From positions 1-58,969 of the forward strand of contig JAILMH010000054.1 of assembly GCA_024692715.1 (NCBI GenBank): DNA of 58,969 nt. Reading direction: 5' to 3'. The position numbers were made by a program, and so were the translations under genes. This DNA is from Lachnospiraceae bacterium (GTDB lineage: Bacteria > Bacillota > Clostridia > Lachnospirales > Lachnospiraceae). The notes under the pieces were generated by a model, which saw only the letters and a list, made by a program, of their open reading frames with translations, was not told the origin of the DNA and ran no database searches. This document shows positions 25,472-33,184 of the stretch, in pieces; the first letter of the stretch is position 1; the number at the start of each line of letters is the position of its first letter.

Positions 25472-25851
25472 TAGCTCTCACCTCCTACAACATGTGAAAG
25501 AGCTTCTTTTATCTGCTCAGGAGTTGTAGGTTTCTGAAGAAAGTCACGGGCACCTGCCTTAATGGCCTCTCTTAAGTGAAGCTGTGTTCCTACAGAAGAT
25601 ACCATAATTACATAAGCATCTTTATCAATACTGCAGATCTCACCGGCTGCAGTGATTCCATCTTTTACAGGCATAACGATATCTAAAAATACCACGTCTA
25701 CAGGACTCTTTTTATAAGCGTCTACTGCAGCCTGCCCGTCTTTTACTTCAGTAACATTAGTACAGCCGATTTTATTCAAACCGTCGTGGAGATTTTTTCT
25801 GGCTAGTAAGGAATCATCACAGATTAATACTTTTAGGTCTTTAATGTCCAT
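25471..25851 (-). CDS. Single-domain response regulator (CheY-like)
   Basis: A 126-residue receiver domain without output domain. It has the acidic pair in LICDDSLLARKN, the phosphoacceptor Asp in VVFLDIVMPVKDG near residue 57, the switch Ser in IMVSSVG and the conserved Lys in FLQKPTTPEQ. It resembles the PleD/CheY group that works through protein contacts. A G-rich site (GAGGGGG) precedes the ATG, and a near-consensus promoter lies upstream on the minus strand. It overlaps the CheX-like gene by one base, implying coupled expression. No histidine kinase is adjacent; the GGDEF-EAL gene lies on the other side of the shared intergenic region. Confidence 0.93.
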   Translation of the reverse strand: MDIKDLKVLICDDSLLARKNLHDGLNKIGCTNVTEVKDGQAAVDAYKKSPVDVVFLDIVMPVKDGITAAGEICSIDKDAYVIMVSSVGTQLHLREAIKAGARDFLQKPTTPEQIKEALSHVVGGES

Positions 25852-25931
25852 TAGTACCCCCTCTATTGAGAATTGGTCAAATAGTACAAAGAATCATAGG
25901 CATGCTGTCGAAATTCAGCATTATTTACTTA

Positions 25932-25960
25932 ATTGTATAATAAAATATCGACCTTTTCAA
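25932..25960 (-). promoter_or_regulatory. Sigma-A promoter of the cheY/CheX-like pair
   Basis: Read on the minus strand, TTGAAA (25955-25960), a 17-base spacer and TACAAT (25932-25937). The start is near 25925, with a leader of about 75 bases. Confidence 0.8.
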
Positions 25961-25969
25961 TTTGATTTA

Positions 25970-25998
25970 TGGTCAAAATAGCCTAAATATGGTATTAT
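25970..25998 (+). promoter_or_regulatory. Promoter of the membrane protein / GGDEF-EAL unit
   Basis: TGGTCA at 25970-25975, a 17-base spacer and TATTAT at 25993-25998, with TG one base before the -10 (extended -10). It is divergent from and adjacent to the cheY promoter. Confidence 0.6.
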
Positions 25999-26003
25999 TT
26001 AAG

Positions 26004-26018
26004 GTACAATTATTGTAC
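26004..26018. promoter_or_regulatory. 15-bp palindrome at a predicted transcription start
   Basis: GTACAATTATTGTAC is a perfect inverted repeat around one central base, at the predicted start site of the plus-strand unit. It is a candidate operator. Confidence 0.35.
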
Positions 26019-26033
26019 ATGAAAGGATACATT

Positions 26034-26390
26034 ATGAACAGTTATAGCATGGACCTTGTTTTTGATATTATCGAGCTTGTCGCAGGACTTTATATCATCT
26101 ACAACGGAATTAAGATGAAGCAGACAGGACGGGTTGAGGGAAATGGTCTTGTAGGTAAAAATATAAACCTTGCGGCTGCTCCAGACGAAGCAGGTTATAT
26201 TAAATCAATGTTTCCGGTATATATGATATGCGGTTTTATATTTGCTGTTGTAGGCGGAGCTGTTGCTGTCATGGATTATCGTGGTATTGCCGGAAGAAAT
26301 GTGCAGACACCGGTAACTTTTGGGCTTCTTGCGGTTTGCGTTGTGTTCGCTGTCCTTACGAAGCGGGCTCAGGATAAATATCTCAAGTAA
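26034..26390 (+). CDS. Small membrane protein, 118 aa, two to three TM segments
   Basis: Unrecognised small integral membrane protein. Hydrophobic segments are at residues about 5-25 (DLVFDIIELVAGLYIIYNGI), 58-80 (PVYMICGFIFAVVGGAVAV) and 92-108 (VTFGLLAVCVVFAVL). A GAAAGG site about eight bases before ATG 26034 supports this start; earlier in-frame ATGs lie within or before the promoter. It is followed 17 bases later by the GGDEF-EAL gene, whose ribosome binding site directly follows its stop, so the two are likely co-expressed. Function unknown. Confidence 0.78.
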   Translation: MNSYSMDLVFDIIELVAGLYIIYNGIKMKQTGRVEGNGLVGKNINLAAAPDEAGYIKSMFPVYMICGFIFAVVGGAVAVMDYRGIAGRNVQTPVTFGLLAVCVVFAVLTKRAQDKYLK

Positions 26391-26407
26391 AGGCCGGAGG
26401 GAAAGCT

Positions 26408-28975
26408 GTGGATATAGAGGCACGCAGAAAAAAATTTAATATTCGGGCCTGTGTGCTTGTTTTATTAACTTTTTTGATACTTTCATATGCGTCGTTATAT
26501 GCAGTTCACTATGTTAATGCAGTTGATGAAGATACACCGATAACAGTAGAAAATATCAGTACCGAAGAAAAACAGCATATATTAGTGATCAGTTCCTATA
26601 GCGAGAATTATTATGGAACTATGGGAAGGATGCATGGCATAAGGGATGGGATCCGGAATAAAGCGGCAATTGATGTAGAATACATGGATTGTGATCTTGT
26701 CAAAGGTATCGATAATTACGAGAGCTTTTATGATCGGCTTGAATTTAAGCTTAAGGACAGGGTGCAGTATGATGCGGTGATCGCACTTTGTGATGATGCG
26801 GTGGAGTTTTGTCTGCGGTATCAGGAAAAATTATTTAACAGAGTTCCTGTATTTTACATTGATGTGAGCTCTGTTGATCGTGTTCAGAGAGCTGAGAGAA
26901 ATCCATACATGACAGGCTTTAAGAAGTCATTTTCAATCGTTCAGAATATAAGGATCGCAAAGCTCTTAAATAAAGATCTGCAGTCTATAGTCGCTTTGAC
27001 GGACGATACTTTAAGCAATATAAGCGAGACAGAGAATTTTCAGAGTGTTCAGGAAAAATTTCCGGATATCAGACTGATAACCATTGATTCTTCTAATTAT
27101 ACAAAAGATGAGTTGAGAACCTATGTAAATAATCTTCAGAAAGACAATACGGCAATCTATTACATAGGGATGAACCATCTTGCTAATGATAAGTATCTTA
27201 GCGTGGAAGAGCAGATGGAACTGCTGGATGATTGTAAAGTGCCAATCTACAGCTGTAATGTTGAAAAGATCGGAAACGGCGTGCTCGGCGGCTATGTGGA
27301 ATCATATACAGATGCCGGAAAAATGATAATTCAGAAGCTGGAGATGCTTCAGAGAAATCCTCAAAGAACCTACGTGAACATGAAAGGAGAGATCCCATTC
27401 ATTTATACGTTCAGTAAAAATGATCTGGAGTCCTTTGGATACAAGAGCAGTGCACTTCCGTCAGGAACCATCTATGTGGACAATCTTTCGAGCTATTTTG
27501 CAAAATATAAGTATTTTATAATCGGTCTGATCATTTATGGCTGTTTCATGTTGCTGATAGTTATCATGATGGTACGTTTGCTTTCAAAGCGTCATGCGAT
27601 TCAGGAAACTCTTCGTATTTCCAGAGAAAATCTTATAAGGTCTGAGCAGATGCTGCATTCCCAGTATACCAGGCTCGAATATGTTGCGTCTCACGATTCA
27701 CTGACAGGCTTACTCAACAGGCAGACCTTTGTGGACCGCACGGCTATTGAGCTTACAAATAGAGAAAATGCTGCAATACTTATCTTTGATATAGATGATT
27801 TCAAAGAGTTTAATGACACGGTAGGGCATCATTACGGAGATGAGATGCTTAAGCTCGCAGCAGAGAGACTTGAAAACATAGAGTCGAAAAATACTATTTG
27901 TGCCCGCTTCGGAGGAGACGAGTTCATTGTAGTGCGTTTCGATGACGGTTCTGCTGACGGTGTGGAAGAGTATGTGAAGAAGGCACTAAAAATACTTGGC
28001 CATAAGTATTTTATCAACGGCAAGGACATGTATATGAACTTTAGCGTTGGTATCAGTCTTTATCCTAAAGATGGAATTATGATAAATAATCTTGTGGCAA
28101 ATGCTGACATGGCAATGGCTGATGCAAAGCACAGGGGAAAAGACGGATATAGGTTCTTTGAGGAATCTCTTAAAAATGAGGCGAAGCGACGTCAGTATAT
28201 CGAAGAGATCTTAAGAGATGCCCTCGAAAATGATGGATTTGAAGTTTTTTATCAGCCAAAGGTTGACTGTCGACATGGCGTTATAGCAGGATTTGAAGCA
28301 CTGGTTCGACTTAAGAAATCTGAAATAGGGCCGGCTGATTTCATACCGGTAGCGGAGGACACCGGACTGGTCATAAATATTGACAGGCTGGTTACAAAGA
28401 AGGTCGTTCAGCAGCTTGCTAGCTGGAAGGCTATGGGCCTTAAGGATGTGAGAGTTTCTGTCAATTATTCGGCAAAACAGCTTAGAGATCGTAAATATCC
28501 TAAATATGTAAAAGGCCTTTTTGAACAGTATTGTATATCTCCGACACTGATGGATCTGGAAATAACAGAGGGGATCCTTCTTGAAGAAAATTCAGTTACG
28601 GATTCGTTTCTTGATGAGATCAAGAAGCTTGGAATCACTCTTTCACTGGATGATTTTGGAACAGGGTATTCTTCACTTAATTACTTGAATTACCTGCAGT
28701 TGGATAATGTAAAGCTTGACAAATCCATGATCGATAGGTATCTTACACATGAAGATGATGTCATTGCCTGTACGATCGCACTGGTGCATTCTTTCAGCAT
28801 GAAGATAGTTGCGGAAGGTATAGATAACTGGAAAAACTGTGACCGTATAAGAGAGTGCGGTTGTGACTACATTCAGGGAAATCTTTTTGGCAGGCCGATG
28901 TCTGCTGAAGAGGCAACAAAAATACATGATCAGGTAATGGTACTTGAACATGATGTAAAGGAAGGAATACTATAA
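26408..28975 (+). CDS. Membrane-bound GGDEF-EAL protein with extracellular sensor domain
   Basis: Predicted c-di-GMP turnover enzyme. The 855-residue product starts at GTG 26408 (GGAGGGA at 26396-26402). It has a transmembrane helix (residues 15-35), an outside domain of about 320 residues resembling ABC-type substrate-binding sensors (HILVISSYSENYYGTMGRMH), and a second helix near 373-393. A GGDEF domain follows with intact ARFGGDEFIVVRF, then an EAL domain with GFEALVRL, EITEG and SLDDFGTGYSSL. No RxxD inhibitory site is seen before GGDEF. Both active sites look complete, so it could make or degrade c-di-GMP. A cyclophilin gene follows after one base. Confidence 0.92.
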   Translation: MDIEARRKKFNIRACVLVLLTFLILSYASLYAVHYVNAVDEDTPITVENISTEEKQHILVISSYSENYYGTMGRMHGIRDGIRNKAAIDVEYMDCDLVKGIDNYESFYDRLEFKLKDRVQYDAVIALCDDAVEFCLRYQEKLFNRVPVFYIDVSSVDRVQRAERNPYMTGFKKSFSIVQNIRIAKLLNKDLQSIVALTDDTLSNISETENFQSVQEKFPDIRLITIDSSNYTKDELRTYVNNLQKDNTAIYYIGMNHLANDKYLSVEEQMELLDDCKVPIYSCNVEKIGNGVLGGYVESYTDAGKMIIQKLEMLQRNPQRTYVNMKGEIPFIYTFSKNDLESFGYKSSALPSGTIYVDNLSSYFAKYKYFIIGLIIYGCFMLLIVIMMVRLLSKRHAIQETLRISRENLIRSEQMLHSQYTRLEYVASHDSLTGLLNRQTFVDRTAIELTNRENAAILIFDIDDFKEFNDTVGHHYGDEMLKLAAERLENIESKNTICARFGGDEFIVVRFDDGSADGVEEYVKKALKILGHKYFINGKDMYMNFSVGISLYPKDGIMINNLVANADMAMADAKHRGKDGYRFFEESLKNEAKRRQYIEEILRDALENDGFEVFYQPKVDCRHGVIAGFEALVRLKKSEIGPADFIPVAEDTGLVINIDRLVTKKVVQQLASWKAMGLKDVRVSVNYSAKQLRDRKYPKYVKGLFEQYCISPTLMDLEITEGILLEENSVTDSFLDEIKKLGITLSLDDFGTGYSSLNYLNYLQLDNVKLDKSMIDRYLTHEDDVIACTIALVHSFSMKIVAEGIDNWKNCDRIRECGCDYIQGNLFGRPMSAEEATKIHDQVMVLEHDVKEGIL

Positions 28976-28976
28976 T

Positions 28977-29513
28977 ATGTCAGAAAAGAAAAATCCTATT
29001 GTGACAATTACAATGGAAAATGGGGATGTGATGAAGGCAGAGCTTTATCCTGAAATCGCTCCAAACACTGTTAATAACTTTATTTCACTCATTAATAAAA
29101 AGTATTATGATGGGATTATTTTTCATCGTGTGATCAACGGATTCATGCTTCAGGGCGGAGATCCTACAGGTACAGGAATGGGTGGCCCGGGATATTCGAT
29201 CAAGGGTGAATTTTCTAATAACGGTTTTGAGAATAATCTTAAGCATGAGCCTGGAGTTCTTTCAATGGCAAGAACGATGATACCTGATTCTGCAGGTTCT
29301 CAGTTCTTTATCATGCATAAAGCAGCACCTCATCTCGATGGAGAGTATGCTGCTTTTGGAAAGATCATTGAAGGAATGGATATCGTCAATAAGATCGCTG
29401 AAGTTTCAACAGCGATGAATGATCGTCCTTTTGAGGATCAGAGAATGGCTTCAGTTACAGTTGAAACCTTTGGTGAGACATATCCTGAGCCTGAAAAGCT
29501 TCCGGAAATGTAA
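28977..29513 (+). CDS. Peptidyl-prolyl cis-trans isomerase, cyclophilin type
   Basis: Cytoplasmic cyclophilin that speeds proline isomerisation. The 178-residue product has the classic core GIIFHRVINGFMLQGGDPTG, the FSNNGFENNLKHEPGVLSMAR loop, and SAGSQFFIMHKAAPHLDGEYAAFG. Catalytic Arg (FHR), Phe and Gln (GSQFF) positions are all present, and there is no signal peptide. It begins one base after the GGDEF-EAL stop with an AAGGAAGGA site inside that gene, so it is translationally linked, though a functional link is not obvious. It faces the histidine kinase gene tail to tail with a 12-base gap and no clear terminator. Confidence 0.94.
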   Translation: MSEKKNPIVTITMENGDVMKAELYPEIAPNTVNNFISLINKKYYDGIIFHRVINGFMLQGGDPTGTGMGGPGYSIKGEFSNNGFENNLKHEPGVLSMARTMIPDSAGSQFFIMHKAAPHLDGEYAAFGKIIEGMDIVNKIAEVSTAMNDRPFEDQRMASVTVETFGETYPEPEKLPEM

Positions 29514-29525
29514 TATCAATAGTGC

Positions 29526-30605
29526 TTAAAGGGTAATGATAAAGGTGCATCCATCGTCGGGTGCACTTTTTATTTCTATGGAACCGTTGTACATATCTAC
29601 TATACGTTTGACAACTGTGAGACCAAGACCGTTGCCTTCTGTAGAGTGGGATCTGTCAGCCTGATAGAATTTATCAAATATACGTTTGACCTGCTCATCA
29701 TTCATTCCGATTCCGTGGTCAGATACTGTGAAGATCACAGTGTGGTCTTCGCCATCATACCGTTTTAGAGATATAAGGATATCCCCTTTCTTAGGAGAAA
29801 ATTTTATTGCATTGTCTAAGAGGTTTATTATCACCTGACTTATAAGATTTGCATCGCCATGATAGGTTATCTCTTCAAGCTCTATCTCAAGATTGATATT
29901 TTTCTTATTCCATTTTGTTTCAAGCATGAGAATGTCCCGTCGGATAAGTTCGGCAAAATTAAAGTCTGAGTTATTTGTCTGAATATTTTGCCGCTCAAGC
30001 TTACTTAAATTAAGTACATTTGTTGAAAGATTTGAAAGACGGGTAGATTCTTCAATTATGATATTTAAGTATTCATCTCTGTCTTCCTGACTGAGCTCAT
30101 TATTTTTCAGGAGCTTTGCAAAACCTCTGATAGAAACTATCGGAGTTTTGAATTCATGAGAGAAGTCATTGATAAAGTCAGACCGGAACATCTCATTATT
30201 TTGCAGCTCTTCAGCAAGACGATTGAGGGAATTTTCTATATTTTTTGCAGGACCGTCACTTTTCGCATGCAGATCTACCCTTTCTTCAAAATTCCCTTCG
30301 GCAAGTTTGTTAATAAAATCAATAGTTACACCTAAGGGCTTCATAGGGAATTTTAATATACAGAACGTAAGTATAAGCCCGATAAGTATACTTATGCAGA
30401 ACATGGTTGCCAAAAAAGTCAGAATAGTAAGTGTAATAAATGCGCTGAATTTTTGCGGGATATAATTTATCAGGCACACAGTAATAAATGCTGAAAGCGC
30501 CTGTGTTGCAACACTTATCCCGAAAATGAGGATTCCAAGCTTGGCAGTCAACTGCTTACGGTAATCCATATTTAATCGTTTTTTGATGTATTTTTTTAAG
30601 TTCAT
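29526..30605 (-). CDS. Sensor histidine kinase of an OmpR-type two-component system
   Basis: Membrane sensor kinase. The 359-residue product has two transmembrane helices (about residues 23-45 and 50-80) with a very short outside loop, so it probably senses the membrane or works with the efflux pump. A HAMP linker follows (PLGVTIDFINKLAEGNFEERVD), then HisKA with the phosphorylated His in DFSHEFKTPIVSIRG, the N box NLLDNAIKFSPKKG, and the G boxes DHGIGM and GNGLGLTVVKRI. It lies 12 bases downstream of its response regulator. The pair is divergent from the RND efflux genes, which are the likely targets (inference from position). Confidence 0.94.
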   Translation of the reverse strand: MNLKKYIKKRLNMDYRKQLTAKLGILIFGISVATQALSAFITVCLINYIPQKFSAFITLTILTFLATMFCISILIGLILTFCILKFPMKPLGVTIDFINKLAEGNFEERVDLHAKSDGPAKNIENSLNRLAEELQNNEMFRSDFINDFSHEFKTPIVSIRGFAKLLKNNELSQEDRDEYLNIIIEESTRLSNLSTNVLNLSKLERQNIQTNNSDFNFAELIRRDILMLETKWNKKNINLEIELEEITYHGDANLISQVIINLLDNAIKFSPKKGDILISLKRYDGEDHTVIFTVSDHGIGMNDEQVKRIFDKFYQADRSHSTEGNGLGLTVVKRIVDMYNGSIEIKSAPDDGCTFIITL

Positions 30606-30617
30606 TTTTTCCCTCTG

Positions 30618-31307
30618 TCAATGGCCGTTTTCGTCATTGCGTATTGCGCGATATCCCAGTCCGCGAACTGTTTCTATTGAGAAATCTTCACAATTTTCAA
30701 AACGTTTTCTGAGTCTGTTTATGTGAACGGTTATAGTGCTGTCTCCGGATTCGGAGTCCATTCCCCAGAATTCATCCATGAGCTGTATTCTGGTAAAAAT
30801 CTTGCCGGGGTAGGAGAGAAGCTTATATAAAAGGAGAAATTCCTTTTGTGGTATCTGCATAGGTGGCTGATCTCCATCCTGGATAGAAAAGCTGTCATAG
30901 TTCAAAGTAACACTTCCGATTTTCAGGATATGCTCGGTGGAGATTTTTGCACGTCTCAGAAGAGCCTGAATCCTCAAAAGCATTTCTTCTTCATCAACAG
31001 GTTTTATCATGTAGTCATCAGTTCCGGAGCGAAAACCTTCTTTTATATCATCTGGCATTGTTTTTGCGCTTACCATAAGGACCGGTGTATCTGGATCGGA
31101 TATTCTAAGCTCTTTTGCAAAGGTAAAACCGTCCATCTTAGGCATCATTACATCTAAAATGATCAGGTCTATCTGCTGCTCGTCCATGACATCGAAGGCA
31201 TCTAATCCATTTTCTGCACTGAAGGTATGATAGCCATTATTAGAAAGGACAGCTTCCATAAGCCTTCGTGTATTTTTGTCGTCTTCTACTATTAAAATGT
31301 TAAACAT
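30618..31307 (-). CDS. OmpR/PhoB-family response regulator
   Basis: DNA-binding response regulator of 229 residues: receiver domain with VEDDKNTRR, phosphoacceptor in LIILDVMMPKMDG and Lys in DYMIKPVDE, followed by a winged-helix output domain ending SIETVRGLGYRAI. I chose ATG 31307 because AAGGGAG lies eight bases upstream and the protein then begins at the conserved receiver start (MFNILIVEDD); an in-frame ATG seven codons upstream is less likely. It is co-transcribed with the kinase gene and divergent from the RND efflux genes. The repeated AAAATGC motifs in the 280-base intergenic region are candidate binding sites. Confidence 0.94.
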   Translation of the reverse strand: MFNILIVEDDKNTRRLMEAVLSNNGYHTFSAENGLDAFDVMDEQQIDLIILDVMMPKMDGFTFAKELRISDPDTPVLMVSAKTMPDDIKEGFRSGTDDYMIKPVDEEEMLLRIQALLRRAKISTEHILKIGSVTLNYDSFSIQDGDQPPMQIPQKEFLLLYKLLSYPGKIFTRIQLMDEFWGMDSESGDSTITVHINRLRKRFENCEDFSIETVRGLGYRAIRNDENGH

Positions 31308-31484
31308 CCTTAGGCTCCCTTTATTCATACTAACGTCTATTTAATATTTCGGTATAAATTATAACTACTATATATAAAGTAAGAATAAACTCAAAAAATA
31401 AATTTGAAAAGTTTATTTAGTGTTTATAAATATCAGGTATCATTCAGATTGCAAATATAGACATACAAAATATATGTATTTCAT

Positions 31485-31534
31485 AAAATGCATTATACAT
31501 TCACAACAAATATGAAAATGCATTCAATAAAATG
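31485..31534. promoter_or_regulatory. Repeated AAAATGC motifs between response regulator and efflux operon
   Basis: AAAATGC occurs at 31485, 31515 and 31529; the first two extend to AAAATGCATT. Spacings are 30 and 14 bases. Direct repeats of this kind are typical for OmpR-family regulators. A weak TTGCAA / TATATG pair lies at 31449 and 31471. The rest of the 280-base intergenic region is AT-rich without a gene. Confidence 0.4.
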
Positions 31535-31588
31535 CGATAATTGTTGTGGAGACTATTTAAAAACAAGTAGTTTTTAGGAGGGATAATT

Positions 31589-33184
31589 TTGAAAAATTCT
31601 GTGATCAAAAGAATTTTTGCGCTTAGCATTAGTGCGGCATTGCTTACAGCTAATCTTACCGGCTGCGCAGGAAAAACAGATGATACGGCAACGGAGGTTG
31701 TTGATACGTCTATAGATGTAAAGACTTCTACCCCTGAAGTAAAGACCATGAGTATCAGCTCTAACTTTGCGGCGACTGTAGAAGCTGACAGTGAAGTTAC
31801 AGTTATGCCAAAGGTTGGAGGTGAAGTAACTTCTAAAAATTTTGAAGTAGGAGATCATGTAAACGCCGGTGATCTTCTTTTTACCATTGATGATGAATCT
31901 GCTAAAATTTCTCTGGCACAGGCACAGGCAGGTGTTTCCAGTGCTGAAGCCGGAGTTAAGAGCGCGGAGTCTTCGCAGGCATATGCGCAGATCAGTGCCA
32001 TAGACACTATGGGAACGCTTTCTACGACAGAGCAGCAGTATGCAAACAGCGTTGATTCTGCAAACGCATCAGTGGCAGCTGCAGCAAATTCGCTGGAAAA
32101 TGCCAAAAACAGCAGTGATCTTGCAGCTAAAAATGTAGATGATCTCGATGATGATATTCATGATGCGAAAAAAGATAAGAAAAAATATAAGCGTATAATT
32201 GATGATTATTATGCTGCCAGCTCAGATGAAAACAGGGAAAAAGTACTGGAGGGCACTGGTTTCACAAGCATAAGTGACGTTGAAAGTGCTTATGAAAGTG
32301 CTAAGGATGATCTTGAAAAGCTGGAGGATTCAAAGGATTCAACAAGTAATTCAAAATCATCTGCAGCAAATTCAGTAGAAGATGCTGAGTCTAATTATTA
32401 TACAGCACAGGAAAGCGCAGAGCATGCACAGCAGCAGCTGGATGATTTCAGAAATTATAAGAAAAATACGACTATAGCAAGCACTGCAAATAGTCTGCAG
32501 TCTGCAGAGTCAAGTGTGGCAAGCTCAAAAGCTTCTCTTGATCAGGCAAATGCTTCTCTTGATAATGCAAAGCTGGCGTTGGAGTATACGCAGGTAACAG
32601 CTCCGGTAAGCGGAACTATAACTGCTATAAACGTATCGCTTCACAATACTACATCAACCGGTGCATCGGCATATGTTATCCAGAGTGATGCGAAGAATAA
32701 GATTGTTTTCTATGTAACTGAAGATACAGCCAATAATATGAAAGTTGGTAATTCAGCTATTGTTACAAAGGGCGATGAAAAATATGATGCAAAGATCACT
32801 CAGATAAACACTTCGATCGATTCAAGTAAAGGATTATTCAAGGTTGAAGCTTCACTTGTCGGAAGCGATAATCTTACAACAGGCACGGATGTTATGATCT
32901 CTACAGTTACCAGAGAGTCAGACAATGTATTGACAGTTCCGGTAACTGCGGTTTATTACGAAGGTGAGCAGGCGTTTGTTTATAAAAACAACAATGGAGT
33001 CGCTGAAAAGACAAATGTTTCAACTGGAATCACAGATGATTACAATGTTGAGGTAACAGACGGTCTTAAAAATACAGATGAAATTATCGTAAGCTATTCA
33101 TCTCAGCTTACAGATGGTTCGGAAATAAAGGCATCAAGCAGCACTGCAGTTAGTAAAGGTTCCACTGAGGAGGCAGCTGAATGA
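31589..33184 (+). CDS. RND efflux membrane fusion protein (lipoprotein, TTG start)
   Basis: Periplasmic-adaptor-type (HlyD/AcrA family) partner of the downstream RND pump, anchored on the outer face of the membrane by a lipid (lipobox LTGC, Cys near residue 26). The 531-residue product has the first barrel/lipoyl half (VMPKVGGEVTSKNFEVGDHVNAGD), a coiled-coil hairpin of about 230 residues rich in Ala/Ser/Glu, and the second lipoyl half (YTQVTAPVSGTITAINV). The beta-barrel and membrane-proximal domains end near residue 515. The start is an unusual TTG at 31589, supported by TAGGAGGG seven bases upstream and the signal peptide that begins there. It overlaps the RND gene by four bases. Confidence 0.92.
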   Translation: MKNSVIKRIFALSISAALLTANLTGCAGKTDDTATEVVDTSIDVKTSTPEVKTMSISSNFAATVEADSEVTVMPKVGGEVTSKNFEVGDHVNAGDLLFTIDDESAKISLAQAQAGVSSAEAGVKSAESSQAYAQISAIDTMGTLSTTEQQYANSVDSANASVAAAANSLENAKNSSDLAAKNVDDLDDDIHDAKKDKKKYKRIIDDYYAASSDENREKVLEGTGFTSISDVESAYESAKDDLEKLEDSKDSTSNSKSSAANSVEDAESNYYTAQESAEHAQQQLDDFRNYKKNTTIASTANSLQSAESSVASSKASLDQANASLDNAKLALEYTQVTAPVSGTITAINVSLHNTTSTGASAYVIQSDAKNKIVFYVTEDTANNMKVGNSAIVTKGDEKYDAKITQINTSIDSSKGLFKVEASLVGSDNLTTGTDVMISTVTRESDNVLTVPVTAVYYEGEQAFVYKNNNGVAEKTNVSTGITDDYNVEVTDGLKNTDEIIVSYSSQLTDGSEIKASSSTAVSKGSTEEAAE

